Assembly (NCBI GenBank): GCA_046313675.1
Contig: JBKBXU010000288.1
Span: forward strand, 1 to 6,025
Reading direction: 5' to 3'
From: JBKBXU01 sp046313675
GTDB taxonomy: Bacteria > Bacteroidota > Bacteroidia > Cytophagales > Cytophagaceae
DNA: 6,025 nucleotides
The position numbers and the translations under genes were made by a program. Under the pieces are notes generated by a model, which had not been told where the DNA came from, made no database searches, and saw only the letters and a program-made list of their open reading frames with translations. Each line of letters starts with the position of its first letter. The stretch's first letter is position 1. Shown in pieces: positions 1-6,025 of this stretch.

Positions 1-1
1 C

Positions 2-2521
2 AATTATGCTGACGAAGTCAGAGGGGAAATAGAAATCGATCAGAACGACAACATTTACATTGTCTCCTGTACCAGGTCACCAGATTTTCCTGTTTCACCT
101 ACTGCAATACAAGCCACTCATGGAGGAGGCCTTGACGGCTGTGTTATAAAATTTAATTCGGGGCTTAGCGAGATTATCTGGAGCACATACATTGGTGGTT
201 CGTTAACAGATGCATTATACTCCGTTGCCATTGACTCATCCGGCCATGTCTTAGTTGCCGGGGGAACCAATTCTACCAATATGCCCACTACAGCAGGTGT
301 AATTCATCCAAATTACAATGGTGGCAGAACCGATGGTTACATCGCCCACATTAGAAGCGACGGAGAAAGCCTGCTAAATGCCACCTATTACGGGTCAGGT
401 CATTATGACCAGGTATACTTTGTAGAACTGGATAAAGATAATAACGTCTACGTGCTGGGTCAGACTGAGGCTCCCGGCAATACCTTTATACATAATGCAG
501 TATACAACAGACCAAATAGCGGCCAATTTATTACAAAATTTAATCCTGAAATGAACACCATAATCTGGTCCACAGCCTTTGGAACAGGTATAGGTGTGCC
601 CAACATTTCTCCAACAGCCTTTCTGGTAGACCTCTGTCATAAAATCTACCTTGCAGGATGGGGTGGAGCCGTTAATCAATGGTGGTACAACAATTCGGGT
701 TATACCTTTGGAATGGATGTTACAGCAAATGCCTACCAATCAAGTACCGATGGTAGTGACTTCTACCTGATGGTATTAGAAGATGATGCTTCTGCCCTGT
801 CATATGGATCCTTCTTTGGAGGCCCAATTAGTGGCGAACATGTGGACGGGGGTACCAGCAGGTTTGACAGGAAAGGGAAAATGTACCAGGCTGTTTGTGC
901 TGGCTGTGGCTGGAATTCAGACTTTCCTATACACCCAAACCCAGGGGCGGTAAGTTCCACAAACAATCATTCATGCAATAGTGCCGTATTTAAATTTGAC
1001 TTTGAAATGCCTGCCGTAGTAGCTGATTTTATCCCTCCAACACCTCTTTGCAACCTGGATCTGGAATTAAATTTTCAAAACAGAAGTCTGATCCAAAATG
1101 CTACAGAGTTTCTTTGGGATTTTGGAGATGGGACTACTTCTACAGAAGCCTCCCCCACACATACCTACACCAGCAGTGGCACATACAGAGTAAAACTTAT
1201 CTTGTCCGATAACCTCACATGCAATCTGGCAGACTCTATGGAAAGGATTGTTCATGTCAGGGGCGACAGTCTGTTTCTGGAAGACGAAATAGGGATATGC
1301 CCTGATTCAACCATAAGGATTGGAATAAATCCACCTCACCCGGAAAGGACATACATCTGGTCACCGACGGAAGGCCTGGATAATCCGACTTCTTCCTACC
1401 CTCTGGCTGCCCCGGAAACCAATATTCAATACACCCTTTCTATCCACTATGACAACTGCATTGATACCCTGATTCAAGATATTTTTATTGATGGATTTAC
1501 AATAGAATCAAGTGTTGATCAGGTTGTCTGCCACGATTCACCCCCTATAAGCATGGCTGTTAATGTTACAGGTAATGGGGATAGATTTTATTGGTCTTCT
1601 GATCGCAATTTTAATAATATACTTAACACAGATATAAGCAATAACACCTTTACGACCAACTCTCCGGAAGACACAACCGTTTTTTATATCAGGGTTCTAA
1701 ACCCAAGAGGATGCGAGGTAATTGATTCTGTCAGAATAAATTTAAGTGATTTTGAACTAGATGCCCCTAACCTTGTTCTTTGCTTTAGCGAAGAAGTACT
1801 TCTAAATGCTTTCGCAGATAAAGAAAATCTACAATATCAATGGCAAGATCATGAAAGCATATTGTCAGATACCGATACTTCAACCATACTTATTCATCCT
1901 CAAACCCACACGGTTTACTATGTAACGGCAGTTGATGAACACGGATGTACCCGATCTGATACAGCTTCAGTACGCTTTTCCGATATTTATAATCAGATCA
2001 TTGACATTGCAGCTTCAGAAGACACCATTTGGAGAAGCCAAAGCACTCAACTCTTTGTGTATCCTATGGATGATTTTTTATACACCTGGACTCCATCATT
2101 CTCTTTAAATGACTCAGAGATTCCGGATCCCATTGCGACTCCGGCAGAAACCACCCTGTATTCGGTTTATATTACCGATCCGGACAATCAAGATTGTAAA
2201 ATTGATACATCCATTACAGTCGTGGTGAAAGAAAGCATCTGCGGTCCCCCAATGATTTTCATCCCCAATGCCTTTACCCCTAATGGAGATGGCAACAATG
2301 ATGAATTGTATGTTCGGGGGGAAAATATTGATGAGTTTTATTTTACAGTTTATAACCGCTGGGGAGAGATGGTTTTTGAAACCAGGGATAAAAATATTGG
2401 CTGGGACGGAACCTATAAAGGTCGTACCGTAGATCCCGATGTCTATGTATATTACCTAAAAGCAACATGTATTGGACAAGCCGAATACTTTCACAAAGGA
2501 AATGTAACCTTAATCCGATAA
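2..2521 (+). CDS. Secreted T9SS type B cargo protein with SBBP repeats, PKD and CHU_C sorting domain (5' end outside window)
   Basis: The frame is open from base 2 to the TAA at 2519-2521, giving 839 visible residues. The first ATG (281) lies inside a propeller repeat, so it is not the start, and the true N-terminus is missing. In order: SBBP-type beta-propeller repeats at about residues 1-330 (for example NIYIVSCTRSPDFPV and HVLVAGGTNSTNMPT, each followed by a D-G-[CY] strand); a PKD domain at about 341-419 with the diagnostic WDFGDG at 372-377; a run of Ig-like modules at about 425-745, two of which share a W-[ST]-P...P-x-A-x-P...Y pattern; and a CHU_C / gliding-motility-associated C-terminal domain at 747-839 with FTPNGDGNND, YNRWGEMVF and GWDGTYKG. 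This family carries the type B T9SS signal, so the protein is probably exported and held at the cell surface. An adhesin or matrix role is inference. The next gene begins essentially at its stop codon. Confidence 0.93.
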   Translation, partial: NYADEVRGEIEIDQNDNIYIVSCTRSPDFPVSPTAIQATHGGGLDGCVIKFNSGLSEIIWSTYIGGSLTDALYSVAIDSSGHVLVAGGTNSTNMPTTAGVIHPNYNGGRTDGYIAHIRSDGESLLNATYYGSGHYDQVYFVELDKDNNVYVLGQTEAPGNTFIHNAVYNRPNSGQFITKFNPEMNTIIWSTAFGTGIGVPNISPTAFLVDLCHKIYLAGWGGAVNQWWYNNSGYTFGMDVTANAYQSSTDGSDFYLMVLEDDASALSYGSFFGGPISGEHVDGGTSRFDRKGKMYQAVCAGCGWNSDFPIHPNPGAVSSTNNHSCNSAVFKFDFEMPAVVADFIPPTPLCNLDLELNFQNRSLIQNATEFLWDFGDGTTSTEASPTHTYTSSGTYRVKLILSDNLTCNLADSMERIVHVRGDSLFLEDEIGICPDSTIRIGINPPHPERTYIWSPTEGLDNPTSSYPLAAPETNIQYTLSIHYDNCIDTLIQDIFIDGFTIESSVDQVVCHDSPPISMAVNVTGNGDRFYWSSDRNFNNILNTDISNNTFTTNSPEDTTVFYIRVLNPRGCEVIDSVRINLSDFELDAPNLVLCFSEEVLLNAFADKENLQYQWQDHESILSDTDTSTILIHPQTHTVYYVTAVDEHGCTRSDTASVRFSDIYNQIIDIAASEDTIWRSQSTQLFVYPMDDFLYTWTPSFSLNDSEIPDPIATPAETTLYSVYITDPDNQDCKIDTSITVVVKESICGPPMIFIPNAFTPNGDGNNDELYVRGENIDEFYFTVYNRWGEMVFETRDKNIGWDGTYKGRTVDPDVYVYYLKATCIGQAEYFHKGNVTLIR

Positions 2522-2525
2522 AGCC
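2517..2525 (+). other. Gene 1 / gene 2 junction with a probably lost ATGA stop-start overlap
   Basis: The junction reads CGATAAAGCC. Gene 1 stops at the TAA. The gene 2 frame continues as GAT AAA GCC ATC CGA, preceded by an in-frame TAA at 2511-2513, with no usual start codon. Adding one G after T2519 gives CGATGAAAGCC: gene 1 would then stop at TGA and gene 2 would start ATG AAA GCC, the common 4-base coupled overlap. The ordinary signal peptide that follows makes this the simplest reading. It cannot be decided from the sequence whether the missing G is a sequencing error, a real mutation, or compensated by a rare start such as ATC at 2526. Confidence 0.5.
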
Positions 2526-3515
2526 ATCCGAAGCCTCTGCCTACATATCCTGATTCTCCTTTGTGTTTGCATAAGCGCCGCTGATGCCCAGGACATCCAC
2601 TTCTCCCAATTTCAGGCTTCCCCACTTACCTTAAACCCTGCGCTCACCGGGGCTTTTAACGGCAGTTATCGTCTGGCGGCCAACGGCAGGTCGCAATGGA
2701 GGTCGGTAACGGTTCCATATCAGACCTTTGGATTTTCGGCGGAAAGAAGAGGGCTTTCCGGAATGAAAAATGCCTCCGCAGGCCTTAATATGTTCTATGA
2801 CCAGGCAGGAGATTCCAGGTTAAATACCACCCATGTAAATTTTGCTGCAGCCTATGCCATTCCTATAAACAAAGATCAAAAACTTCATATCGGAGCTCAG
2901 CCTGGAATAAGCCAGCGAAAAATAAGCTACGATGACCTTACTTTTGACAACGATTATTTTGGCAGAGAAACCGGTGAAAGCTTTGCTTCAAGCCAGCTTT
3001 TTCACATGAACCTCAATACCGGCATCATGTGGGCCTATGCACCTGAAAAAAGCAATACACATTTTAATGCCGGTTTAGCGTTCTTTAATTTAACACGTCC
3101 ACGGCAATCCTTTTTTGGAAATGAGGAAATACGTCTGGACAGGAGGGTGAGCGTCCATGCAGGGCTTAGCCAGCGAATTAACCAACGCACATGGATACAA
3201 CCGGCATTTATTTATTCCAGGCAAGGAACTTACCAGGAATTTGTTACCGGAGGAAACCTTAGGTACGTTCTTATAGAGAAAAGAAATGAAGTTCGAGCAC
3301 TGTATGCCGGAATTTGGACAAGGGTAGGTGATGCGGCCATTTTCAGCATAGGAATGGATTACGATAACCTGTTCATAGGCTTAAGTTATGACTTAAATTA
3401 TAGCAGACTTGTACCTGCCAGCAACCACCGTGGAGGTTTTGAACTGGCTTTGATTTATATAATTCCTGAAATTATAAAGAGAAAACATTATAGAATATGC
3501 CCTGTGCACCTGTAA
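2526..3515 (+). CDS. PorP/SprF family type IX secretion system outer-membrane protein
   Basis: Predicted outer-membrane beta-barrel that assists T9SS surface delivery, usually of an adjacent cargo protein. The first ATG is at 2763 (250 residues), but the same frame encodes family sequence for 79 codons before it: a hydrophobic signal peptide (IRSLCLHILILLC, ending A-D-A), then QDIHFSQF at 2589, LNPALTG at 2631 and GSYRLAANGRSQW, all hallmarks of the PorP/SprF N-terminus. The C-terminus carries the family-typical RGGFELALIYI near 3429. With the upstream part the protein is about 330 residues, normal for the family; 250 would lack the signal peptide and first strands. The listed start is the ATC at 2526, used as a boundary and not as a proven initiator. 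Only CTG or AT[ACT]-type alternatives exist, and an original ATG may have lost its G at 2519/2520. The gene overlaps the next one by 19 bases. The family call is firm; whether the gene is functional is open. Confidence 0.9.
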   Translation: MRSLCLHILILLCVCISAADAQDIHFSQFQASPLTLNPALTGAFNGSYRLAANGRSQWRSVTVPYQTFGFSAERRGLSGMKNASAGLNMFYDQAGDSRLNTTHVNFAAAYAIPINKDQKLHIGAQPGISQRKISYDDLTFDNDYFGRETGESFASSQLFHMNLNTGIMWAYAPEKSNTHFNAGLAFFNLTRPRQSFFGNEEIRLDRRVSVHAGLSQRINQRTWIQPAFIYSRQGTYQEFVTGGNLRYVLIEKRNEVRALYAGIWTRVGDAAIFSIGMDYDNLFIGLSYDLNYSRLVPASNHRGGFELALIYIIPEIIKRKHYRICPVHL

Positions 3516-5779
3516 TCCTACGGTATTTCATTGTTACAATGGCTGTCATGCTGTCGGAATTGTCACTGGCGCAAACCAAAGAACAGCGTATAAAATTTGG
3601 CGATCTTTCTTACAATGAAAATGACTTCTACGGAGCATCCATTTATTATGCAAATGCACTGGGCATGGACTCTTCCGACCTGCAGGTATACAACAAATAT
3701 GCAGAATCCCTCCGTTTAACTAATGATTATAAAAAGGCCGCAATATATTACAATAATCTGCTTAGAAGAGACCGGGCCAGGAAATTTCCCGAAACACGGT
3801 TTTGGTTGGCAATGATGCAAAAAAGTAATGGGGACTACCTGAATGCACAGGACAACTTTCAACAATTTGCAAAAGGCTATAGAAATAAAAAATCCTACAT
3901 CTATCTTAAAGCAACGCAGGAGGTAGAATCTTGTGCCTATGCCATAGAATTAATGAAAGACACCGTTTCTGCCATTGTGGAAAATGCAGGTAATCGCATC
4001 AATACTACGGACTCAGAATTTGGGCTGCTGCTTCTTAATGACAGCGTTTTATACTTTACAGGGCTTCGAGAAGATGAAGTCAAAGAAGGTCATGAGGTCA
4101 AGAAAAAGAAATATTACTTTAGGATTTTACAGGCAGAAAACCAAAATGGGCAATGGGTAAGGGCAAAGGAATTACCTGAATCTGTGAACCTACCCAAACA
4201 ACACATTGCCAATGGCACTTTTGGGACATTTGGAAATCGTTTTTATTTCTCCGTTTGCAACGATGCCCTCCATTGCAACATCTACTATGCTGAAAAAACT
4301 GCGGATGGATACTCCTCTGCAAGGTCTTTAAGCGAATTGAACCTGGAGGGTTATGTTTCGACGCATCCCCACATTACATACCTGGATGACCAGGAAATTT
4401 TACTTTTCTCTTCCAATCGCCCTGGAACACTAGGCGGACTTGATTTGTGGTACAGCGTTTTAGAAGACGGAGTTTTTAGTGAGCCTAAGAACCTTGGCGC
4501 TAAAATAAACACAGCGGATGACGAACTTACCCCCTATTATGACAAGGATAACCAAATGCTTTATTTCAGCTCCTCATGGCATTTTGGCCTTGGAGGCTTT
4601 GACGTTTTTAAGAGTAGAGGCACCTTAAGCAATCCCGGGAATCCTGAAAACCTCGGATATCCTGTCAACTCAAGCGCAAATGATATTTATTACCGGCCAT
4701 TACACGCAGAGGGAGCTTTAATTGTCTCCAATAGAGTGGGGTCTATTACCGCAAAAAATGAAACCTGCTGTAACGATATATGGTCTATTATGATGCTGCC
4801 GGTAGAAGAAGAAATCCTAGTGGAAAAAGAGCCTGATCCGGAAGTAGAAAAGTTCCTTGCTGTTTCAAAAGTCTGGAAAGAGCAGCCAGGATTTAAGCTT
4901 TACTTTCATAACGATGAGCCCAATCCCCGCACCAGAGATACAGTCACAAATCTATCCTATGCCGAAACATATCTAAATTATTCCCAGCTAAAGAGTCAAT
5001 ACAGAACAATATTTCCGAATGTATTTTCCGATTCTTTACGAGACATAAAAGTCTTTGCCATTGAGGATCTTTTTGACCAACATGTAGACAAAGGCATGAA
5101 GGATTTGCAGAATTTTACAGAAGAACTCCACTCCTATCTTCAGGAAGGATATATTCTTCATCTGTCAGTTAGCGGCCATGCATCACCTTTGGCAAAAACC
5201 TCCTATAATGTGAACCTCTCACGAAGAAGGATTTCAAGCTTTCTTAACTATCTGAATTCTTATAAAAACGGGATTTTGAAAGAATACATTAGCGATTCAA
5301 CAGGCAAAACCAGACTACATATTTCCATTATTCCGTCCGGTGAATATGCTGCCGATAGTAAGGTAAGCGATGATTACTATAATCCGGCACTTTCTGTTTA
5401 TAGCCCGGGTGCTGCACTGGAAAGACGAATTGAGGTACAAAACTTCTCCATCACACATCCCGATTCATCGTATTCTGCCATTGTAGCAGAAAACCCTATC
5501 GTAGACTTGGGGAAGATCCGAAAAGGAAAAGAACACCAGGTAGAGTTTTATATTAGCAACTCAGGAAATCAAGCATTGATTATAGAAAAAATATCCGGCT
5601 CTGAAAATGCCCGTATCACGTACGACGCCATTGAAATCAATCCGGGAGAAGGACGAAAAATTATGGTAAGCTATACCAGCCCAACAGAAAAAGGATTAAA
5701 CATCAGCGAACTTACTGTTTTCAGCAACAGCTTCACCGGCCCATTGAAATTATTTATTTCTTCTGAGGTTCTTCGGTAA
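3497..5779 (+). CDS. PorE-like periplasmic protein: TPR, WD40-like (PD40) propeller, divergent OmpA-like domain, DUF1573-like Ig tail
   Basis: 760 residues. A signal peptide (1-25, hydrophobic YFIVTMAVMLSEL, cleavage near SLA|Q) fits the start at 3497; the ATG at 3539 would leave a poor signal. No lipobox Cys is seen. Domains: TPR-like helices about 30-150; PD40 propeller about 165-420, with blades showing SSNRPGTLGGLDLWY (305 on) and SSSWHFGLGGFDVF (358 on); a linker with acidic VEEEILVEKEPDPEVEK; an OmpA-like domain about 465-655 with LYFHNDEPNPRTRDT (468 on) and SGHASPLAKTSYNVNLSRRR (559-578); and an Ig-like DUF1573-type domain about 666-757 (NPIVDLGKI, final strand GPLKLFISSEV). T9SS PorE combines TPR, propeller and OmpA modules and links the machinery to peptidoglycan. 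This protein appears to lack PorE's carboxypeptidase-regulatory-like domain and has SGHAS where OmpA domains have GHTD. Position after the cargo and PorP/SprF genes supports a T9SS accessory role; the exact job is inference. Confidence 0.9.
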   Translation: MPCAPVILRYFIVTMAVMLSELSLAQTKEQRIKFGDLSYNENDFYGASIYYANALGMDSSDLQVYNKYAESLRLTNDYKKAAIYYNNLLRRDRARKFPETRFWLAMMQKSNGDYLNAQDNFQQFAKGYRNKKSYIYLKATQEVESCAYAIELMKDTVSAIVENAGNRINTTDSEFGLLLLNDSVLYFTGLREDEVKEGHEVKKKKYYFRILQAENQNGQWVRAKELPESVNLPKQHIANGTFGTFGNRFYFSVCNDALHCNIYYAEKTADGYSSARSLSELNLEGYVSTHPHITYLDDQEILLFSSNRPGTLGGLDLWYSVLEDGVFSEPKNLGAKINTADDELTPYYDKDNQMLYFSSSWHFGLGGFDVFKSRGTLSNPGNPENLGYPVNSSANDIYYRPLHAEGALIVSNRVGSITAKNETCCNDIWSIMMLPVEEEILVEKEPDPEVEKFLAVSKVWKEQPGFKLYFHNDEPNPRTRDTVTNLSYAETYLNYSQLKSQYRTIFPNVFSDSLRDIKVFAIEDLFDQHVDKGMKDLQNFTEELHSYLQEGYILHLSVSGHASPLAKTSYNVNLSRRRISSFLNYLNSYKNGILKEYISDSTGKTRLHISIIPSGEYAADSKVSDDYYNPALSVYSPGAALERRIEVQNFSITHPDSSYSAIVAENPIVDLGKIRKGKEHQVEFYISNSGNQALIIEKISGSENARITYDAIEINPGEGRKIMVSYTSPTEKGLNISELTVFSNSFTGPLKLFISSEVLR

Positions 5780-5797
5780 ACTGCTTTATTCCCTTCT
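5754..5797. repeat. Direct repeat, copy A: 3' end of gene 3 plus following bases
   Basis: Covers the last codons of gene 3 (F-I-S-S-E-V-L-R-stop) and 18 bases beyond. It matches 5975-6024 except for CGG versus CAA at the last sense codon and a 6-base TTCTGA duplication in copy B. On the + strand this copy finishes a normal DUF1573-like last strand, so it is probably the original. On the minus strand it reads KGIKQFTEEPQKK-stop but is preceded at once by an in-frame TAG. Confidence 0.85.
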
Positions 5798-5823
5798 ACG
5801 CTATGCGTAGCTTGCAGCTACGC
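5796..5823. repeat. Overlapping CTACGC/GCGTAG hairpins downstream of gene 3
   Basis: Three copies of one 6-mer in alternating orientation: CTACGC 5796-5801, GCGTAG 5805-5810 and CTACGC 5818-5823. The middle copy can pair with the left one (3-base loop) or with the right one (8-bp stem 5805-5812 / 5816-5823, 3-base loop), so the two hairpins exclude each other. It starts 17 bases after the gene 3 stop and could help end or stabilise the transcript, but no T-run follows it. Confidence 0.6.
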
Positions 5824-5870
5824 TAAATACGCTTTCTACAAAAAGCATCTTTATAAAGCAATGACCTTTG

Positions 5871-5887
5871 GGTAGCCACAGGCTACC
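5871..5887. repeat. Short perfect hairpin GGTAGCC-ACA-GGCTACC
   Basis: A perfect 7-bp stem with a 3-base loop between the gene 3 end and the large palindrome. There is no T-rich tail on either side, so a terminator call is not supported. Its GTAGC core resembles that of the 5796-5823 hairpins, which may reflect a common origin. Confidence 0.55.
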
Positions 5888-5902
5888 GTTAACAAGATAT
5901 GT

Positions 5903-5964
5903 GATTTTTAATATTTTATGTAGAGACGCAATTAATCGCGTCTCTACATAAAATATTAAAAATC
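5903..5964. repeat. 62-bp near-perfect palindrome, probable REP/MITE-like intergenic repeat
   Basis: Left arm 5903-5929 and right arm 5938-5964 are exact reverse complements (27 of 27). The 8 central bases AATTAATC also pair apart from A5930/C5937, so 30 of 31 positions pair. The outer part is AT-rich (ATTTTTAATATTTTATGTAG and its complement) around a GAGACGC/GCGTCTC core. From memory, palindromes with a GTAGAGACGC...GCGTCTCTAC core recur between genes in Bacteroidota and cyanobacteria, which suggests a small non-autonomous repeat; no copy number can be seen here. As RNA it would form a very stable hairpin on either strand and could end transcription in both directions. The rest of 5780-5975 holds only the two smaller hairpins and no credible gene. 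Confidence 0.85.
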
Positions 5965-5974
5965 GAATTGAACG

Positions 5975-6024
5975 TTATTTCTTCTGATTCTGAGGTTCTT
6001 CAATAAACTGCTTTATTCCCTTCT
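5975..6024. repeat. Direct repeat, copy B: second copy of the gene 3 tail
   Basis: Begins TTATTTCTTCTGA like copy A at 5754, inserts TTCTGA, then repeats the remaining 31 bases of copy A apart from GG to AA. In the + frame it still reads V-I-S-S-D-S-E-V-L-Q-stop, a recognisable echo of the gene 3 C-terminus, 227 bases further on and just right of the palindrome. It continues to the window edge, so its full length is unknown. Confidence 0.85.
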
Positions 6025-6025
6025 T
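5975..6025 (-). CDS. Possible 3' end of a convergent gene leaving the window
   Basis: On the minus strand the frame is open from the right edge to a TAA at 5977-5975 and reads KKGIKQFIEEPQNQKK-stop. This looks like an ordinary charged C-terminal tail, and a convergent gene about 200 bases beyond gene 3 would make the palindrome a shared bidirectional terminator. Only 16 codons are visible, and the same bases are a duplicate of the gene 3 tail read in the other direction, so the open frame may be chance. No family can be named. Confidence 0.22.
   Translation of the reverse strand, partial: KKGIKQFIEEPQNQKK

Noticed and set aside
281..283. ATG as the start of the first protein
   Set aside because: The same frame is open back to base 2 and encodes propeller repeats continuous with those after the ATG; it is an internal Met.
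395..739. Minus-strand open frame of 114 codons
   Set aside because: It lies antisense within the well-supported propeller region of gene 1 and shows no recognisable domain; the other short antisense frames at 763-966, 1067-1255 and 4119-4322 and the + frame at 3975-4160 are likewise shadows.
2500..2540. Programmed +1 frameshift at CGA-TAA fusing gene 1 to gene 2
   Set aside because: A fusion would bury both the type B sorting domain, which needs a free C-terminus, and the gene 2 signal peptide; a lost start codon explains the frame more simply.
2522..2762. 240-base intergenic gap between genes 1 and 2
   Set aside because: It is not noncoding: the gene 2 frame encodes a signal peptide and PorP/SprF N-terminal motifs throughout.
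5849..5858. CTTTATAAAG perfect 10-bp palindrome as an operator
   Set aside because: Short, AT-rich and without any promoter-like context; expected by chance in such sequence.
5780..6025. CRISPR array
   Set aside because: Only two copies of the direct repeat, 227 bases apart and overlapping a coding end; no regular spacers.

Overview
The window reads as Bacteroidota chromosome, most likely a gliding or filamentous lineage such as Saprospiria (class-level placement is inference). The evidence is a protein ending in the CHU_C / type B C-terminal sorting domain of the type IX secretion system (T9SS), a PorP/SprF-family outer-membrane protein and a PorE-like TPR + WD40-like propeller + OmpA-like protein, all on the + strand and tightly packed. 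No RNA gene, CRISPR array, transposase or phage gene was seen.

Layout. (1) 2-2521: the 3' part of a large secreted protein, still open at the left edge, with SBBP-type propeller repeats, a PKD domain, Ig-like modules and the T9SS type B sorting domain. (2) 2526-3515: a PorP/SprF protein whose coding frame, signal peptide included, runs about 80 codons upstream of its first ATG at 2763. No ATG, GTG or TTG opens that stretch. One missing G at the junction with gene 1 would explain this, turning an ATGA stop/start overlap into ATAA. (3) 3497-5779: a 760-residue PorE-like protein overlapping gene 2 by 19 bases and ending in a DUF1573-like Ig domain. (4) 5780-6025: noncoding or gene-end sequence with several hairpins, a 62-bp near-perfect palindrome, and a second copy of the last bases of gene 3. 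This second copy may instead be the 3' end of a convergent gene that leaves the window.

How the genes work together (inference from T9SS biology). Gene 1 is a secreted, surface-delivered adhesin-like cargo. Gene 2 is the outer-membrane partner that type B cargo commonly needs, as SprF does for SprB. Gene 3 would link the outer-membrane assembly to the periplasm or cell wall. The close spacing suggests one operon, with its promoter left of the window. The strongest oddities are the missing start codon of gene 2, the duplicated gene 3 tail flanking a palindromic repeat, and the divergent OmpA-like domain of gene 3.
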